Source: Diadophis punctatus similis
Taxonomy: Eukaryota > Chordata > Lepidosauria > Squamata > Dipsadidae
Reading direction: 5' to 3'
Length of the DNA: 64,000 nt
Assembly (NCBI GenBank): GCA_023053685.1
Contig: JALIGW010000004.1
Span: 82,479,297 to 82,543,296, forward strand
A program made the position numbers and the translations under genes. The notes under the pieces are model-generated. The model ran no database searches and was not told the DNA's origin. It saw only the letters and a program-made list of their open reading frames with translations. This document shows, piece after piece, positions 21,195-33,218 of this stretch. Numbering within the stretch: position 1 is the first letter of the stretch; every line of letters begins with the position of its first letter.

Positions 21195-21705
21195 TAGGTT
21201 ATTGAGCATACTAAAAAACAGAGACATCACCCTGCCAACAAAAGTGCGTATAGTCAAAGCTGTGGTTTTCCCAGTTGCAATGTATGGCTGTGAAAGTTGG
21301 ACCATAAGGAAGGCTGAGCGCCAAAGAATTGAGGCCTTTGAACTATGGTGCTGGAGAAGACTCCTGCGAGTCCCTTGGACTGCAAGGCGATCCAACCGGT
21401 CAGTCCTAGAGGAGATCAACCCTGACTGCTCTTTAGAAGGCCAGATCCTGAAGACGAAACTCAAATGCTTTGGCCACCTAATGAGAAGGAAGGACTCACT
21501 GGAGAAGAGCCAAATGCTGGGAACAATTGAGGGCAAAAGAAGAAGGGGATGGCAGAGAATGAGGTGGATGGATGGAGTTACTGGAGCAGTCGGCGTGAGC
21601 TTAAATGGACTCCGGGTGATGGTAGAGGACAGGAAAGCCTGGAGGAACGTTGTCCATGGGGTTGCGATGGGTTGGACACAACTTCGCAACTAACAACAAA
21701 GGTTA
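21195..21705 (+). mobile_element. Bov-B (RTE) LINE, ORF2 C-terminus and 3' end
   Basis: A 163-codon frame (21202-21693) encodes the C-terminal end of Bov-B ORF2: KVRIVKAVVFPVAMYGCESW, LKCFGHLMRRKDSLEK, RRGWQRMRWMDGVTG. It is followed by the terminal 'gcgatgggttggacacaact' and a (CAA)n tail. The endonuclease and most of the reverse transcriptase are missing. Frame integrity suggests a rather recent insertion, but the fragment is inactive. Confidence 0.93.
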
Positions 21706-22854
21706 TTGAGCTAATATTTTGGTAGAAAGATATCTTCTACCAAATACCTTGTAAATACCTTGCAGAAAAATATGAAGTAAACCAACAATAAGCAGGATCA
21801 CACTTTTCTACACAATGCACAATTAATTCTTGATCAGAAGATGGGATGCTTTTCACGGCTTCCATGGTTTTCAAATGGAATAAACTCCAATTTTAGAGCA
21901 GAATTCTCAGTCAATTATATTATTAGTCTAATTGGCTCTATGCAAACGCCTTTCTCTGGATGGTTCTTCTGCTACTACTACTACTATGAAGAATTCCAGA
22001 ATTGCTGTATTTTGTAATATAGATTTTTCCAATGCGATATCTTTTTACAAGGTGCTCTAGAACATTTGGAGATCTTTACCCTGGGAAAACTGCTCTAGAT
22101 TTTAAGCTTACAGGATTAGCACGTATCTTCAGTAGATGCAACCATATACCAGGTTATAAGAATAGAATGCAACAGAATCCTTTTGAATATGCAGACAGGT
22201 CGAAGCCAAATTACAATAATTAACACAGATTTTTGTTTTGCTCTGACAAACTTAACACCTTCCTATCTATGTACCTATTTAAAAAGACCATTGATTAGCC
22301 TTACATTGGTACCAGAATAGCAGCAACAAATACCCTAACAGCTGGACAACACATAAGTACTACTGACATTTTATCATATTAAATAACTTAAGTTTCAAAA
22401 GACATAAGTGTGCACACACAAATCTAGAATTCACACATCAGACTAATGCATCCATAATGTGGGCTGTTTCTATTTTTAAAAAAAATATAAGTCACTTTAG
22501 ATCGATACAATTGGCATTAAATTAATTAAAAAAAACAATCAGCAATAACTATTTTTGCAAATTATTCTTTAATTTTTTAATTAATCGATTTAACCCAACC
22601 TCCAAGCTTGTATTAAGTATCAACTAACAGGATTTTAGAATCTTGAGTACGGTACTAGCTGCTGCTCAACTATATTAAGAGGACACGTGGAATATTTATG
22701 TATTGGCTAAATTTCAATAATCCATGCTTTTTATTTTAGTGTTTATGAAGATTAATTTTTCTGGTTCCCGACGGACAATTCTCAGTTTGATGTTACAATC
22801 TATAGATGTTCAGCAGAAGAATAAAATGCAGATCAATAAAAGCCAACAATGTGT
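21706..22854. other. Unique AT-rich sequence
   Basis: About 1.1 kb with no recognised gene or repeat. Confidence 0.4.
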
Positions 22855-23055
22855 CAGGTATGAAAGACCAGGCCCATATACAAAAGTCCAGTTAAACTGA
22901 TTTATTGTTAAACAGTCTATATTCTCAACAGTTAGCTGCTGCTTGGAGTTAGATAAGGGACCATGGAATTCAAGAGAGGGTCGACTTAATTCACTTGTGG
23001 CCACGTAGAGATTCTAGGCTAATCCCTCTTTTAACTCCACCTCTAGGTTCTGCCA
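22855..23055. repeat. Interspersed repeat family C
   Basis: 'ccacgtagagattctaggct' followed by 'cctcttttaactccacc' recurs near 59568 and, more diverged, at 38085-38130. The boundaries and class are unknown. Confidence 0.45.
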
Positions 23056-23420
23056 CTTCCTCCCCTGCACAATGATAGAAAACATTCCAGTTTAAAGCAA
23101 GTTGGAGGATATATTAAAATACTTGGGCTAAAGAAACAAGCCTTTATTTGCTGTTAGCTAAATTTCAGATAGATGTCAGGGATAGGATTGCTGTTCCTTT
23201 CACAGTTGTACAGAAGAGGTAATTTAAATTTTTACAGCTTCTTAGAAAAGCTACAGGTATTCCACTTCCAAAATGACACAGGTGCACTGATCTCTTAGCA
23301 ACCCGAATTCCAGATGCACAGTGCTATAATACCACACACATATGCAGAACAAATCTGATTTTTCTGCTTGCCATTTAATCCCCAAAGACAACAGAAATAC
23401 AAGTAGTGTCTGAGTGATTT
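23056..23420. other. Unique sequence
   Basis: Nothing recognisable. Confidence 0.4.
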
Positions 23421-23670
23421 ACCGTATTTTTTGGACTATAAGACGCATCGGTGTATAAGACGCACCAAGATTTCGAAGAGGTAAGTAAGGAAAAAAGTGT
23501 TTGTCCTCCCCCAGCCCCCAGGAGCATTCTGCAGACCTCCCAAAACCTCTGCGCACCCCTTCGGGGCTTCGGGAGGCCAAAAATGGTTGTATTCGGTGTA
23601 TAAGATGCACTAACATTTCTACCCTTCTTTAGGGGGAGAAAAAGTGTGTCTTATACTCCAAAAATATGGA
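23421..23670. mobile_element. MITE with TIR 'ccgtattttttggactata'
   Basis: The left end 'ccgtattttttggactata' is mirrored by 'tatactccaaaaatatgg' at the right. Subterminal 'agacgca' repeats occur at both ends ('ggtgtataagacgcacc'). The interior is GC-rich. The superfamily is not settled from sequence alone. Confidence 0.7.
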
Positions 23671-24195
23671 TTATTAAAAATATGGAATATGTATTATTCA
23701 GAAAAGCTCACATGAAATCTGTAATGAGAGACTATAAGGGATGCAGAACTCAAATATCTCAACCTTTCTTTTTCGGTGTTAAAGGCTAACACTGATAATG
23801 GGTGAAGAATTTCTGCAGCCCTGAGATTGGGAAGAATCATTCTCTCTGTATCTCCACTTAGAAATAGGATGAGGAATTTTGATGATTCATTTACAACTTT
23901 CTCCAGATGTTAGGGCTAGGAATATCCTACAAAAGCAATGCTTGGAATCTGTAGGAACATCGTACAAATCACTTTTTTAAAAAGAATAATTAATGCAAAC
24001 ATTTGTTTTCCAATCTCATAGGGCCACATCCCTTGGGATTTTTCAAAATCAAGGTGAGTCCAGCAACTTTGCTTCCCTGGGAAAAATGTGAGGTTGCTGT
24101 GAATGAAAACACATGCGAAAACAGCTGGAATGAGGTTTTAAAGCATCAATCTGCCTATAAAAAAGCCATAGATGCTATAATAGTTCAAATGAAAA
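23671..24195. other. Unique sequence
   Basis: Nothing recognisable. Confidence 0.4.
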
Positions 24196-24412
24196 CGATG
24201 GTTAGAATGCAGTATTGCAGGCTAATTCTGCCCAAAGCCAGGAGTTCAATTCTGACCAGTTCAAGGTTGACTCAGCCTTCCATCCTTCCGAGGCAGATAA
24301 AATGAGGACCCAGATTCTTGGGGGCAATAGGCTGACTTTGTAAACCACTTAGAGAGGGCTGTAAAGCACTGTGAAGCAGTATATACAGTAAGTCTAAGTG
24401 CTGTTGCTATCT
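24196..24412 (+). mobile_element. tRNA-derived SINE family B
   Basis: A full-length copy with 'ggttagaatgcagtattgca', 'ggagttcaattctgacc', 'ccttccgaggcagataaaat' and the tail 'taagtctaagtgctgttgct'. Confidence 0.85.
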
Positions 24413-26002
24413 CTGTATAAACAGATTTTTAAGCTTATACAGCTAAAATCCTATTAGAAATGTCTGTTTCCAGTTCAGGACCTTGGACAGCTACAAAACA
24501 TTTCCTCTCAATATGATTATTTTTTCTCTTATATGACATGTAATTGTTTCCTTGCATTGCTCAGAACTTAAAACGCATTGGTTGTTTTGTAGGATGCCAT
24601 TTTACTATAACATTTGCTCTATATAAGGATTAACAGTCTAAAATCTTCCCAATACCATAGTTTTATGAACAAATGATCTGCTACAAATATTAAAATTTTC
24701 TCGGTGTTAAATTTCCTTCTTCGTTCCCCATTTGCCTGCAAAGGCAACATAATTCAACCAAAGTTTTGGTTAAAAAATGGATTCAGCAGCTGAGCTGGGA
24801 GGATGAAATTATATGTTATTTGTATTTCTTTAATGTTTGCTTTTATTTCATGTCATTTATCATTTATTTAATGTTTGCATTTTATTTCCATATATTGTTA
24901 ACTGCTATGATTGCCATTCCTTGATGGAAAAGCCAAGTAAAAGTTCAACAAATATATTAAATAGTGAATATTTCAAATCTGAGTTTAAATTCTTCACTAT
25001 CAAAAATATTTTTTTCGTCTGATTTAAAGATAAGAAACTAAAAAATATCTTGAGACAGGCTTACTTGAATATCTTCATCAGATTAAATAGGTAAGAATTT
25101 ACATTCGTTCTGTAAGATAGTGCTCCTACTGAAGGAACTAAATTTTACTTTGTTTAATAGTGGAATAATAACAGAACTAAAATAAATTTGCATCAGAAAT
25201 AATATATTTTAAGCAATACATCTTACAGGGGGATTGATCACTAATAGCAATGTTAACATTGTTTGGATTGTTTCGATATTAGTATAAGGATTTTTCTGAC
25301 TTTGAAAAAAATAATTTGTAGAGAGGTCTCAGGAGATGTTACATAAACATCTCTAAATAAAGACTAAAATGTATGAAAAATATTAATTGTGCTATATTTT
25401 GATCATGAAGTGCTAGTTGCTGAAGATTAAAGTGTCAATACACTCTAATTTAATTACATGAGTCTGTGACAAATGTATCAGGATTTGGGGTAAAACAAAA
25501 GCATCTATTTTTGAATCAGGATTCTTTTTTAATATGCAAAAAAATAGGATTTAATATAGATGTTTGAGTTTGTTTTATCCTCACTTATTCTTTATCTCTG
25601 AGTTCAGAGTTCCTAGAAATATTATAAACATTTTTATTCTTTTTTAAAAAATTTCTTTTATGGTGTTTTGTTGTTATGTTCTAGCAGAAAACCTAACATT
25701 CAAGAAATGAACAAGCCTTGATTTACACTGCAATTTCATATGGGTGATTCAGAAAGTGAGTTCAGTGGAAATTATTTCCTGTTTCTGTGATTATTCGATG
25801 CTTGACTATACCTTGTTTCTTTTTATTTCTATCCCCCCCCCAAAAAATTGGCTTTTTTAATAATAAAAGGGGATAGCAAATTAATATAGAATTGATTTGT
25901 ATTCCAAATGACCTCTTTCTTATGTCCATTATCTTGTCTCCTAATCTTCTTGGAAAGGTGTATGTGGGGGGAAAAACCTGATTCTAAATTAATAATAAAA
26001 TA
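24413..26002. other. Unique AT-rich DNA
   Basis: About 1.6 kb of AT-rich sequence in which I see no gene, transposon or tandem repeat. Confidence 0.45.
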
Positions 26003-26155
26003 ATAGAGTTGGAAGGGACCTCAGAGGTCTTCTAGTCCAACCTCCTGCTCGAGCAGGGGACCCTATACCATTTCAAACAAATGGTTGTCCAGTCTCTTCT
26101 TAAAAGCCTCCAGTGATGGAGCACCCACAACTTCTGAAGGCAAGCTATTCAATCA
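26003..26155 (-). mobile_element. CR1 LINE 3' fragment
   Basis: 'agagttggaagggacctcag' and 'tggttgtccagtctcttctt' on the plus strand mark a reverse-oriented CR1 end. It lies in tandem with a second CR1 3' end starting at 26156. Confidence 0.85.
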
Positions 26156-27116
26156 GTATAGAGCTGGAAGGGACTTCAGAGGTCTTCTAGTCCAACCCCC
26201 TGCTCAAGCAGGAGACCCTGTACTATTTTGGACAAGTGGCTGTCCAGTCTTCTCTTTAAAACCTCCAGTGATGGAGCATTCACAACTTCTTTTTTTTTTT
26301 TCCAAAAAGTTTTATTAGTACAAAATTACATAGATAATAGCTAAACATTAAATAGAAAGTACAAACATTTTTTTTAATTTTTCTCCCCCCTAACCCACCC
26401 CTTTCCCTCCCCCCCTCCCCCCCGGACTTCCCAGAGAGAGTACAGGGCATAATATCAATAAAATAAATTTAAATTAAATTTAAAAATTTTGACTTCCACC
26501 TTATTTTTTTAAAACTTCAACTCCAAATTGTACACTAATAAAAATTCCTTCCTCCTCCTTTCAATCATCTACCCTTCACAACATTTCTTCACTGTTAACT
26601 AAGAATTAAATGATTATTACATAAATGATGACTAAGTATTAAATACAAAAACCTTAAACTTCATCATAAAATCAATCAGTATATAAATAACATACTATTA
26701 CTATATATCAGATTATAAGCACTAATTCCAAACTTTAAATAACCTTCCTCCCAAAAAAAAAAAATGTTAAATCTAATTGTAATATTTTATAACTGGATAG
26801 ATAACAATTCCAAATCTTTCTCACAATTAAATAAAACTTAAATTGATATTACACAAAAAATAACTAAATAATAATACAAAAACCTTAAACTTCATCATAA
26901 ATTCTACCACTCTATTAGTAACATAATGTTACTATGTATTAAATTATTAGGTTCAAAAAAGTTCTAAATCTTTAAAAAGAATTAATAATACTTTGAATAA
27001 GCCCCCCAAAAAAACAAAAGAAAAAAAAAGAATGCAAGAAGTAAAGAAAAAAAAATTAAGGAAAGAAGGGAAAAAGAAAAGTACAGTCATAATGGCAACC
27101 ATCTGTCCAATAAACT

Positions 27117-28263
27117 TCAACACTGCATCTTGTTGTATCTTGATGATGGTTGCATCTTTTTGTAACTTGATAATTTTGTAGTTGTCAGCTCGCCTCCCAT
27201 CTGACCCCGATCTTCCATCTCCTTTTCCACACTGTAGACATCTGTCTGGCTCTGCCAATCATTTAAATTTTGTAAATCTGTTTCGATTTGAAGAGGAAGG
27301 GATGGCTTTCCCTCCTCCTCCTCTTTTGTTTTCATACATCTTTCCTCTGGAATCTTGGATATATCAGCCTTTAAGACGTTGACATAAAATTCAGTAGCTT
27401 TCTTTGTTGTATTAAGCCGATATCTTTTTCCCAGAAATTTCACTGCAACTCCTGTTGGTGCTTCCCATTTGTAATGTAAATTTAACCTTTTAAATTCATC
27501 AATCAGAAAGGTATAATCTTTTCTGGCTTTGAGCATTTTAGAGGGAATTTCTTTCCATATCATCAGTTCCTGGCCATTCACCTGCAGGTTATTCTTAAAC
27601 GTCGCCTGTATAATCCTATTCCGTAAGGCTCTTGTAGTAAAGTATATTACAATATCCCTTGGTAGGTGTTTTTGTTTTGCATACCAGGAGTTGATTCTAT
27701 ATATTTTATCAATTTGCCTGGCTAGTTCTTCTTTAGACAGTCCAGACACCTGCTCCAAAGCTTCCACCATCCTTCCTTTCAAATCTTCATATAATCCTTC
27801 TTTCAACCCCCTGACCCTTATGGCAAATTCCATGGATCTGAAACACCTCTGTTTCAAAATTTGCAATGTCATTTTGTATTTTATCTATGTATTCTACTGA
27901 AGTTGTCAAAACTTGTTTGTTTTCTTCAATGCGGTTTGCCAAAACTTCAATATTTGTTGCTAGACCTTTACATACCTCCAACACATCATTTCTAATTTGT
28001 TGGTCAATATTCTTTAAAGCAGCCTGCATTTTATTATCTATTTCACTAATTTTTTGGTTAAATTCAACAATAAGTTCATCTTTCATAATCTTTAAGGTAC
28101 TTATTAAATTTTCAGGTGTTAAAGACTTTGGGGGTGTTAACTCAGTGGTAAGTTGCATTTTAGAAATATAACCAGATGAATAATCCATTCTTTTATTCAA
28201 AACAATCTTTCCAGATTTTGAAGCCATTTTAGTATTTCCAGTGGTGAACAAAGAAAAAGCCAA
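27117..28263 (-). pseudogene. L1-type ORF1 protein, one frameshift
   Basis: L1 ORF1p is an RNA-binding chaperone that coats L1 RNA. The first frame (27787-28263) starts MAFSLFTTGNTKMASKSG and contains a likely coiled coil (EFNQKISEIDNKMQAALKNI, then ANRIEENKQVLTTSVEYIDK). A shift near 27830-27860 leads into the second frame (27117-27872), which holds the RRM-like region (MEFAIRVRGLKEGLYEDL, PRDIVIYFTTRALRNRIIQA) and the C-terminal domain (ARKDYTFLIDEFKRLNLHYK, GVAVKFLGKRYRL). Domain order and size, about 350 residues in total, suit an ORF1p of the transposase_22 type. An acidic, low-complexity tail ends at 27117. The frameshift means this copy makes no complete protein. Confidence 0.78.
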
Positions 28264-28477
28264 GCCTCTAGTTAAAGTTCTTTTAAATTTCTTTTAAAAT
28301 TCTTTCAAATTCCAAAGCCAGATAGAATTTTATTTTTAAAAAATTGTCAGTTATTATTTAATCCAGAATCGGGAGACAGAGAGAGTAAAGCCAACTTTCA
28401 AAATCAAAAATTTCCATAAGAAAAAAAGCTGCTAGGGAAACGAAAGTTACTTTCACTTCTCCTCCCACTTTCTCCGA

Positions 28478-28488
28478 TCGCCATGTTG
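28478..28488 (-). promoter_or_regulatory. YY1-like motif in the L1-like 5' UTR
   Basis: The minus strand reads caacatggcga, close to the YY1 core CAANATGGC. Mammalian L1 5' UTRs carry such a site, so it may help transcription start here too. It lies about 430 bp inside the element, unlike human L1 where it is near the 5' end. Confidence 0.3.
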
Positions 28489-29029
28489 TAACCTAATAAC
28501 TGTTACTTAGTTTCTTCCGAAGTGAAAATCAGCAGTGGAGTTGAAAGAAAAAAAAATCTGTACTTGCCCTTTAAAATCCTGTCTCTCTCTGTCTGCTTGT
28601 TTAAACAATTAAGTAGTTGTAATCCCATTCACGAAGCAGCGGGTGGTCACGGCATCTTGCTCCGCAAAAGCGGAGGTTTCCAAGTCCCCGGAGCAAGAGA
28701 CAGGCTGGCTGGGGAGCCCTCACCTTTCGCGCCCCTGGCTGACACTTGGGGCACTAGGGGGGGCTCTACCCCACCTGTCCGGCTCTCATCTCTCCCCTTT
28801 GCCCGGGGCAGAGACTTTCAAGCCGCCAGACAGCTGTTCTGGCGGCTTTAACGGGGAAAAGGAAAGGCGCTCAACGAGGAGCGTCCGCGATGCAGCGATC
28901 CGGAACCGGAAGTCGAGCATTCACAACTTCTGAAGGCAAGCCCTTCCACTGGTTAATTGTCCTCACAGTTAGGAAGTTTCTCCTTAATTCCAGGTTGCTT
29001 CTCTCCTTGATTAGCTTCTATCCTTCTTC

Positions 29030-30180
29030 CATGCTACTTGATTAGCTTCCATCCTTCTTCCATGCTTCTCTCCATGATTAGCTTCCATCCTTCTTCCATT
29101 CTTCTCTCCTTGATTAGCTTCCATCCTTCTTCCATGCTTCTCTCCTTGATTATCTTCTATCCTTCTTCCATTCTTCTCCCCTTGATTAGCTTCCACCCTT
29201 CTTCCATTCTTCTCTTCTTGATTAACTTCCATCCTTTTTCCATGCTACTTGATTAGCTTCCATCCTTCTTCCATCCTTCTCTCCTTGATTAGCTTCCATC
29301 CTTCTTCCATTCTTCTCTCCTTGATTAGCTTCCATCCTTCTTCCATCCTTCTCTCCTTGATTATCTTCTATCATTCTTCCATTCTTCTCTCCTTGATTAG
29401 CTTCCATCCTTCTTCCATCCTTCTCTTCTTGATTAACTTCCATCCTTCTTCCATGCTACTTGATTAGCTTCCATCCTTCTTCCATTCTTCTCTCCTTGAT
29501 TAGCTTCCATCCTTCTTCCATGCTTCTCTCCTTGATTATCTTCTATCCTTCTTCCATTCTTCTCTCCTTGATTAGCTTCCATCCTTCTTCCATTCTTCTC
29601 TTCTTGATTAACTTCCATCCTTCTTCCATGCTACTTGATTAGCTTCCATCCTTCTTCCATCCTTCTCTCCTTGATTAGCTTCCATCCTTCTTCCATTCTT
29701 CTCTTCTTGATTAGCTTCCATCCTTCTTCCATGCTTCTCTCCATGATTAGCTTCCATCCTTCTTCCATTCTTCTCTCCTTGATTAGCTTCCATCCTTCTT
29801 CCATGCTTCTCTCCTTGATTATCTTCTATCCTTCTTCCATTCTTCTCTCCTTGATTAGCTTCCATCCTTCTTCCATTCTTCTCTCCTTGATTAGCTTCCA
29901 TCCTTCTTCCATGCTTCTCTCCTTGATTATCTTCTATCCTTCTTCCATTCTTCTCTCCTTGATTAGCTTCCATCCTTCTTCCATTCTTCTCTTCTTGATT
30001 AACTTCCATCCTTCTTCCATGCTACTTGATTAGCTTCCATCCTTCTTCCATGCTTCTCTCCTTGATTAGCTTCCATCCTTCTTCCATTCTTCTCTTCTTG
30101 ATTAACTTCCATCCTTCTTCCATTCTTCTCTCCTTGATTAGCTTCCATCCTTCTTCCATGCTTCTCTCCTTGATTAACTT
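29030..30180. repeat. 36-bp minisatellite derived from CR1
   Basis: The unit is 'ctccttgattagcttcca' plus 'tccttcttccattcttct' (36 bp), about 32 units. A 31-bp variant containing 'ccatgctacttgattagc' recurs at about 29030, 29241, 29452, 29627 and 30018. The spacings of 211, 211, 175 and 391 bp each equal n x 36 + 31. As 36 is divisible by 3, both strands stay open and give false protein repeats such as EANQGEKNGRRM. Confidence 0.95.
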
Positions 30181-30226
30181 CCATCCATTGTTTCTTGTCT
30201 TGCCTTCTGGTGCTTCACTTCACAAC

Positions 30227-30660
30227 AAAGCCATAGCCATCTCAGAATGCAATTGTAACTTCCATGTGGGCTTCATTGGACAATCCTATAAGCCCAAAAC
30301 TGCTGGGCTGGCAAAGTTATCTTTGGAAATGAATAAAAGCACCGATTTAGAATTGTGCAGGAGGACAACAGAAGAAGAGAAAAGACAAAGCCCTGCCCTC
30401 TCACAGGGCAGGAATGACTGCAACCTCAGCAAGCTTAATATTAAGACCCAAATCTGCCATTGTCCAGGGAATGCACTGACCGCATCGCTGTCATTGATTT
30501 GAACTGACTGACACATTGTGCAGAATACAAGCACTTGGCCCGTCCATTTTCCCTTTGTGGAATTCAGAGTCCTAGAAGTAAGCATGAAGTAACTTTGAAG
30601 GCTTACCTAGAGTTGGATGACTGTTGGTAGCAATTTTTACATGGTTTATGGAGGTTTTTG
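30227..30660. other. Unique sequence
   Basis: Nothing recognisable. Confidence 0.4.
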
Positions 30661-30663
30661 GGG

Positions 30664-30690
30664 TGAGAGAGAGGGAGGGAGGGAGGGAGG

Positions 30691-30749
<59 letters not shown>

Positions 30750-30877
30750 GACTGACAGATAGACATGATCAAGAGTGAGAGAATAAAAGAGAGAATGGCA
30801 GGTAGGTGGATAAATAGATGATAGATAGATAGATAGATAGATGATAAATGATAGATAGATAGATACTGTAGCTAGAT

Positions 30878-30959
<82 letters not shown>

Positions 30960-30965
30960 CAGACA
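30664..30965. repeat. (GGGA)n, (GA)n and (GATA)n arrays
   Basis: GA-rich run at 30664-30744, then GATA units at 30815-30865 and 30878-30960 with a few GACA at the end. Confidence 0.93.
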
Positions 30966-31388
30966 AAAAAAGATAGCATCTATTTTTGAATCAGGATTTT
31001 TTTACTATCAATTTTTGTTTTTTAAAATTTTTATCTTCAATAGGATTGCTGAATACCGGTAAGGTTGAATAATTCTATCTTTTTAGAAATAAAATTCCAT
31101 TACACATATGCATGCACACATGGTTTTACAAAGGAATTACAGATTTAACATTTTAAATTTAATTTAATATTGCAAATCACATTGAATTTTTACACTTCAG
31201 GATCTGTTTTTCAATACTAAGAACCTGGCAAGCTGATCAACACATTTCATATATAATTGGGATATACGAAATCACTTTCTTTCGTATAAAAATGTACATG
31301 AATAAAATAATAGTCCAGTCTTGAAAATCAAAATTTCCTACAAATAGCTAAATGAGGTCTTGGTTCTTGCTCTGTTCACATGGTGAGC
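30966..31388. other. Unique AT-rich sequence
   Basis: Nothing recognisable. Confidence 0.4.
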
Positions 31389-31390
31389 AG

Positions 31391-31489
<99 letters not shown>

Positions 31490-31630
31490 CCTGTGCCTAT
31501 CCATCTTTCTGTCTATCTATCATCTCTCTTTGCCTCTGTCTGTCCGTCCGTCCGTCCGTCCATCCACCCATTCACCCACCTACCTACCCACCTATCCATC
31601 CATTCCTATCCCTCCCTCTCTCTCTCTTTA

Positions 31631-31727
<97 letters not shown>

Positions 31728-31775
31728 CTACCTACCTACCTATCTATCTATCTATCTACCTACCTACCTATCATA

Positions 31776-31822
<47 letters not shown>

Positions 31823-31823
31823 G

Positions 31824-31880
<57 letters not shown>
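31389..31880. repeat. Bkm-type (ATCT)n/(TGTC)n block, left
   Basis: (ATCT)n at 31389-31490 and 31632-31727, (CTAC)n, 'tatcatatgtctg' near 31768, (TGTC)n at 31778-31820 and (ATCT)n to 31880. On the other strand these are GATA and GACA, the units of banded krait minor satellite. Confidence 0.93.
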
Positions 31881-31881
<1 letters not shown>

Positions 31882-32575
31882 GGAGAAGGAGGCTCTACTC
31901 ACGGTCACTCACGCCCTTGTCACCTCTAGATTGGACTACTGCAATGCGCTCTACATGGGGCTGCCCCTGAAGAGTGTTCGGAGACTTCAACTGGTGCAAA
32001 ATGCAGCTGCGCGTGCTGTGGTGGGTGTTTCAAGGTACACCCACGTAACACCCATACTCCGCCAGCTGCATTGGCTGCCCATTGGTCTCCGGATACAATT
32101 CAAGGTGCTGATCATCATCTTTAAAGCCCTACATGGCTTAGGACCAGGTTATCTCCGGGACCGCATTCTGCCGCATTCCTCCCTTCGACCGGTTAGGTCC
32201 CACAGAGTGGGTCTCCTCCAGGTCCCGTCAGCCAAACAGTGCCGACTGGCGGGGCCTAGGGGGAGGGCCTTCTCTGTGGGGGCCCCTGCTCTCTGGAACC
32301 AACTTCCCCCAGAGATCCGAACCATCCCCACCTTGCTGGCCTTCCGAAAAGCCATTAAGACATGGCTCTTCCTGCAGGCAGGGGTGAGTTGAGACGATTT
32401 ATTCCTGATGTCTCCCCCATGTATGTATGATGTGTGTATATTTATATTTTTAATTGTTTTTAAGTGCTTTTAATAAGTTTGTTTGGAGTTTTTGTATAAA
32501 ATGTTGTACGCCGCCCTGAGTCCTGCGGGAGTAGGGCGGCATAGAAAAGCTACCAAATAAATAAATAAATAAATA
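31881..32575 (+). mobile_element. L2 LINE, ORF2 C-terminus and 3' end, inside Bkm array
   Basis: The frame from about 31881 to 32392 reads [69 protein letters not shown]. This is the classic C-terminal tail of L2 reverse transcriptases. The 3' UTR follows with 'cgccgccctgagtcctgcgg' and an (AAAT)n tail that runs into (ATCT)n at 32575. The copy is 5'-truncated. Its intact frame suggests moderate age. Confidence 0.9.

Positions 32576-33218
<643 letters not shown>

Larger units (their letters stand above)
26291..28914 (-). mobile_element. L1-like retrotransposon with ORF1 but no ORF2
   Basis: The 2,624-bp insertion lies on the minus strand. A poly(T) at 26291 marks its 3' poly(A), and perfect 17-bp duplications (26274-26290 and 28915-28931) prove target-primed integration. 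From 5' to 3' on the minus strand it has a GC-rich 5' UTR of about 650 bp (28265-28914), ORF1, and about 825 bp of AT-rich 3' UTR. That UTR contains a G-rich tract (complement of 26382-26428) and an internal duplication (26633-26720 versus 26862-26950). No reverse transcriptase or endonuclease frame is present. The shape recalls mammalian HAL1 ('half L1'); an internal deletion is the other explanation. Confidence 0.8.
26156..30226 (-). mobile_element. CR1 LINE fragment, split by an L1-like insertion and a minisatellite
   Basis: The CR1 sequence runs 26156-26290, is interrupted by the L1-like element (26291-28914), and resumes at 28915 with a duplicated 'gagcattcacaacttct'. It continues to about 29030, where one internal CR1 segment ('ctccttgattagcttcca') is amplified into a minisatellite. 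It ends at about 30226 after 'ttgtttcttgtcttgccttc'. Confidence 0.85.

Noticed and set aside
29011..30184. Repeated open frames encoding EANQGEKNGRRM repeats on one strand and ISFHPSSILLSL on the other
   Set aside because: Both follow from a 36-bp minisatellite whose length is divisible by three. They are not a repeat protein or a CRISPR array: units are contiguous, without unique spacers.
31352..32392. A 346-codon open frame
   Set aside because: It is a fusion of translated (ATCT)n/(TGTC)n repeats (LSIYLSIY) with an L2 reverse transcriptase tail.
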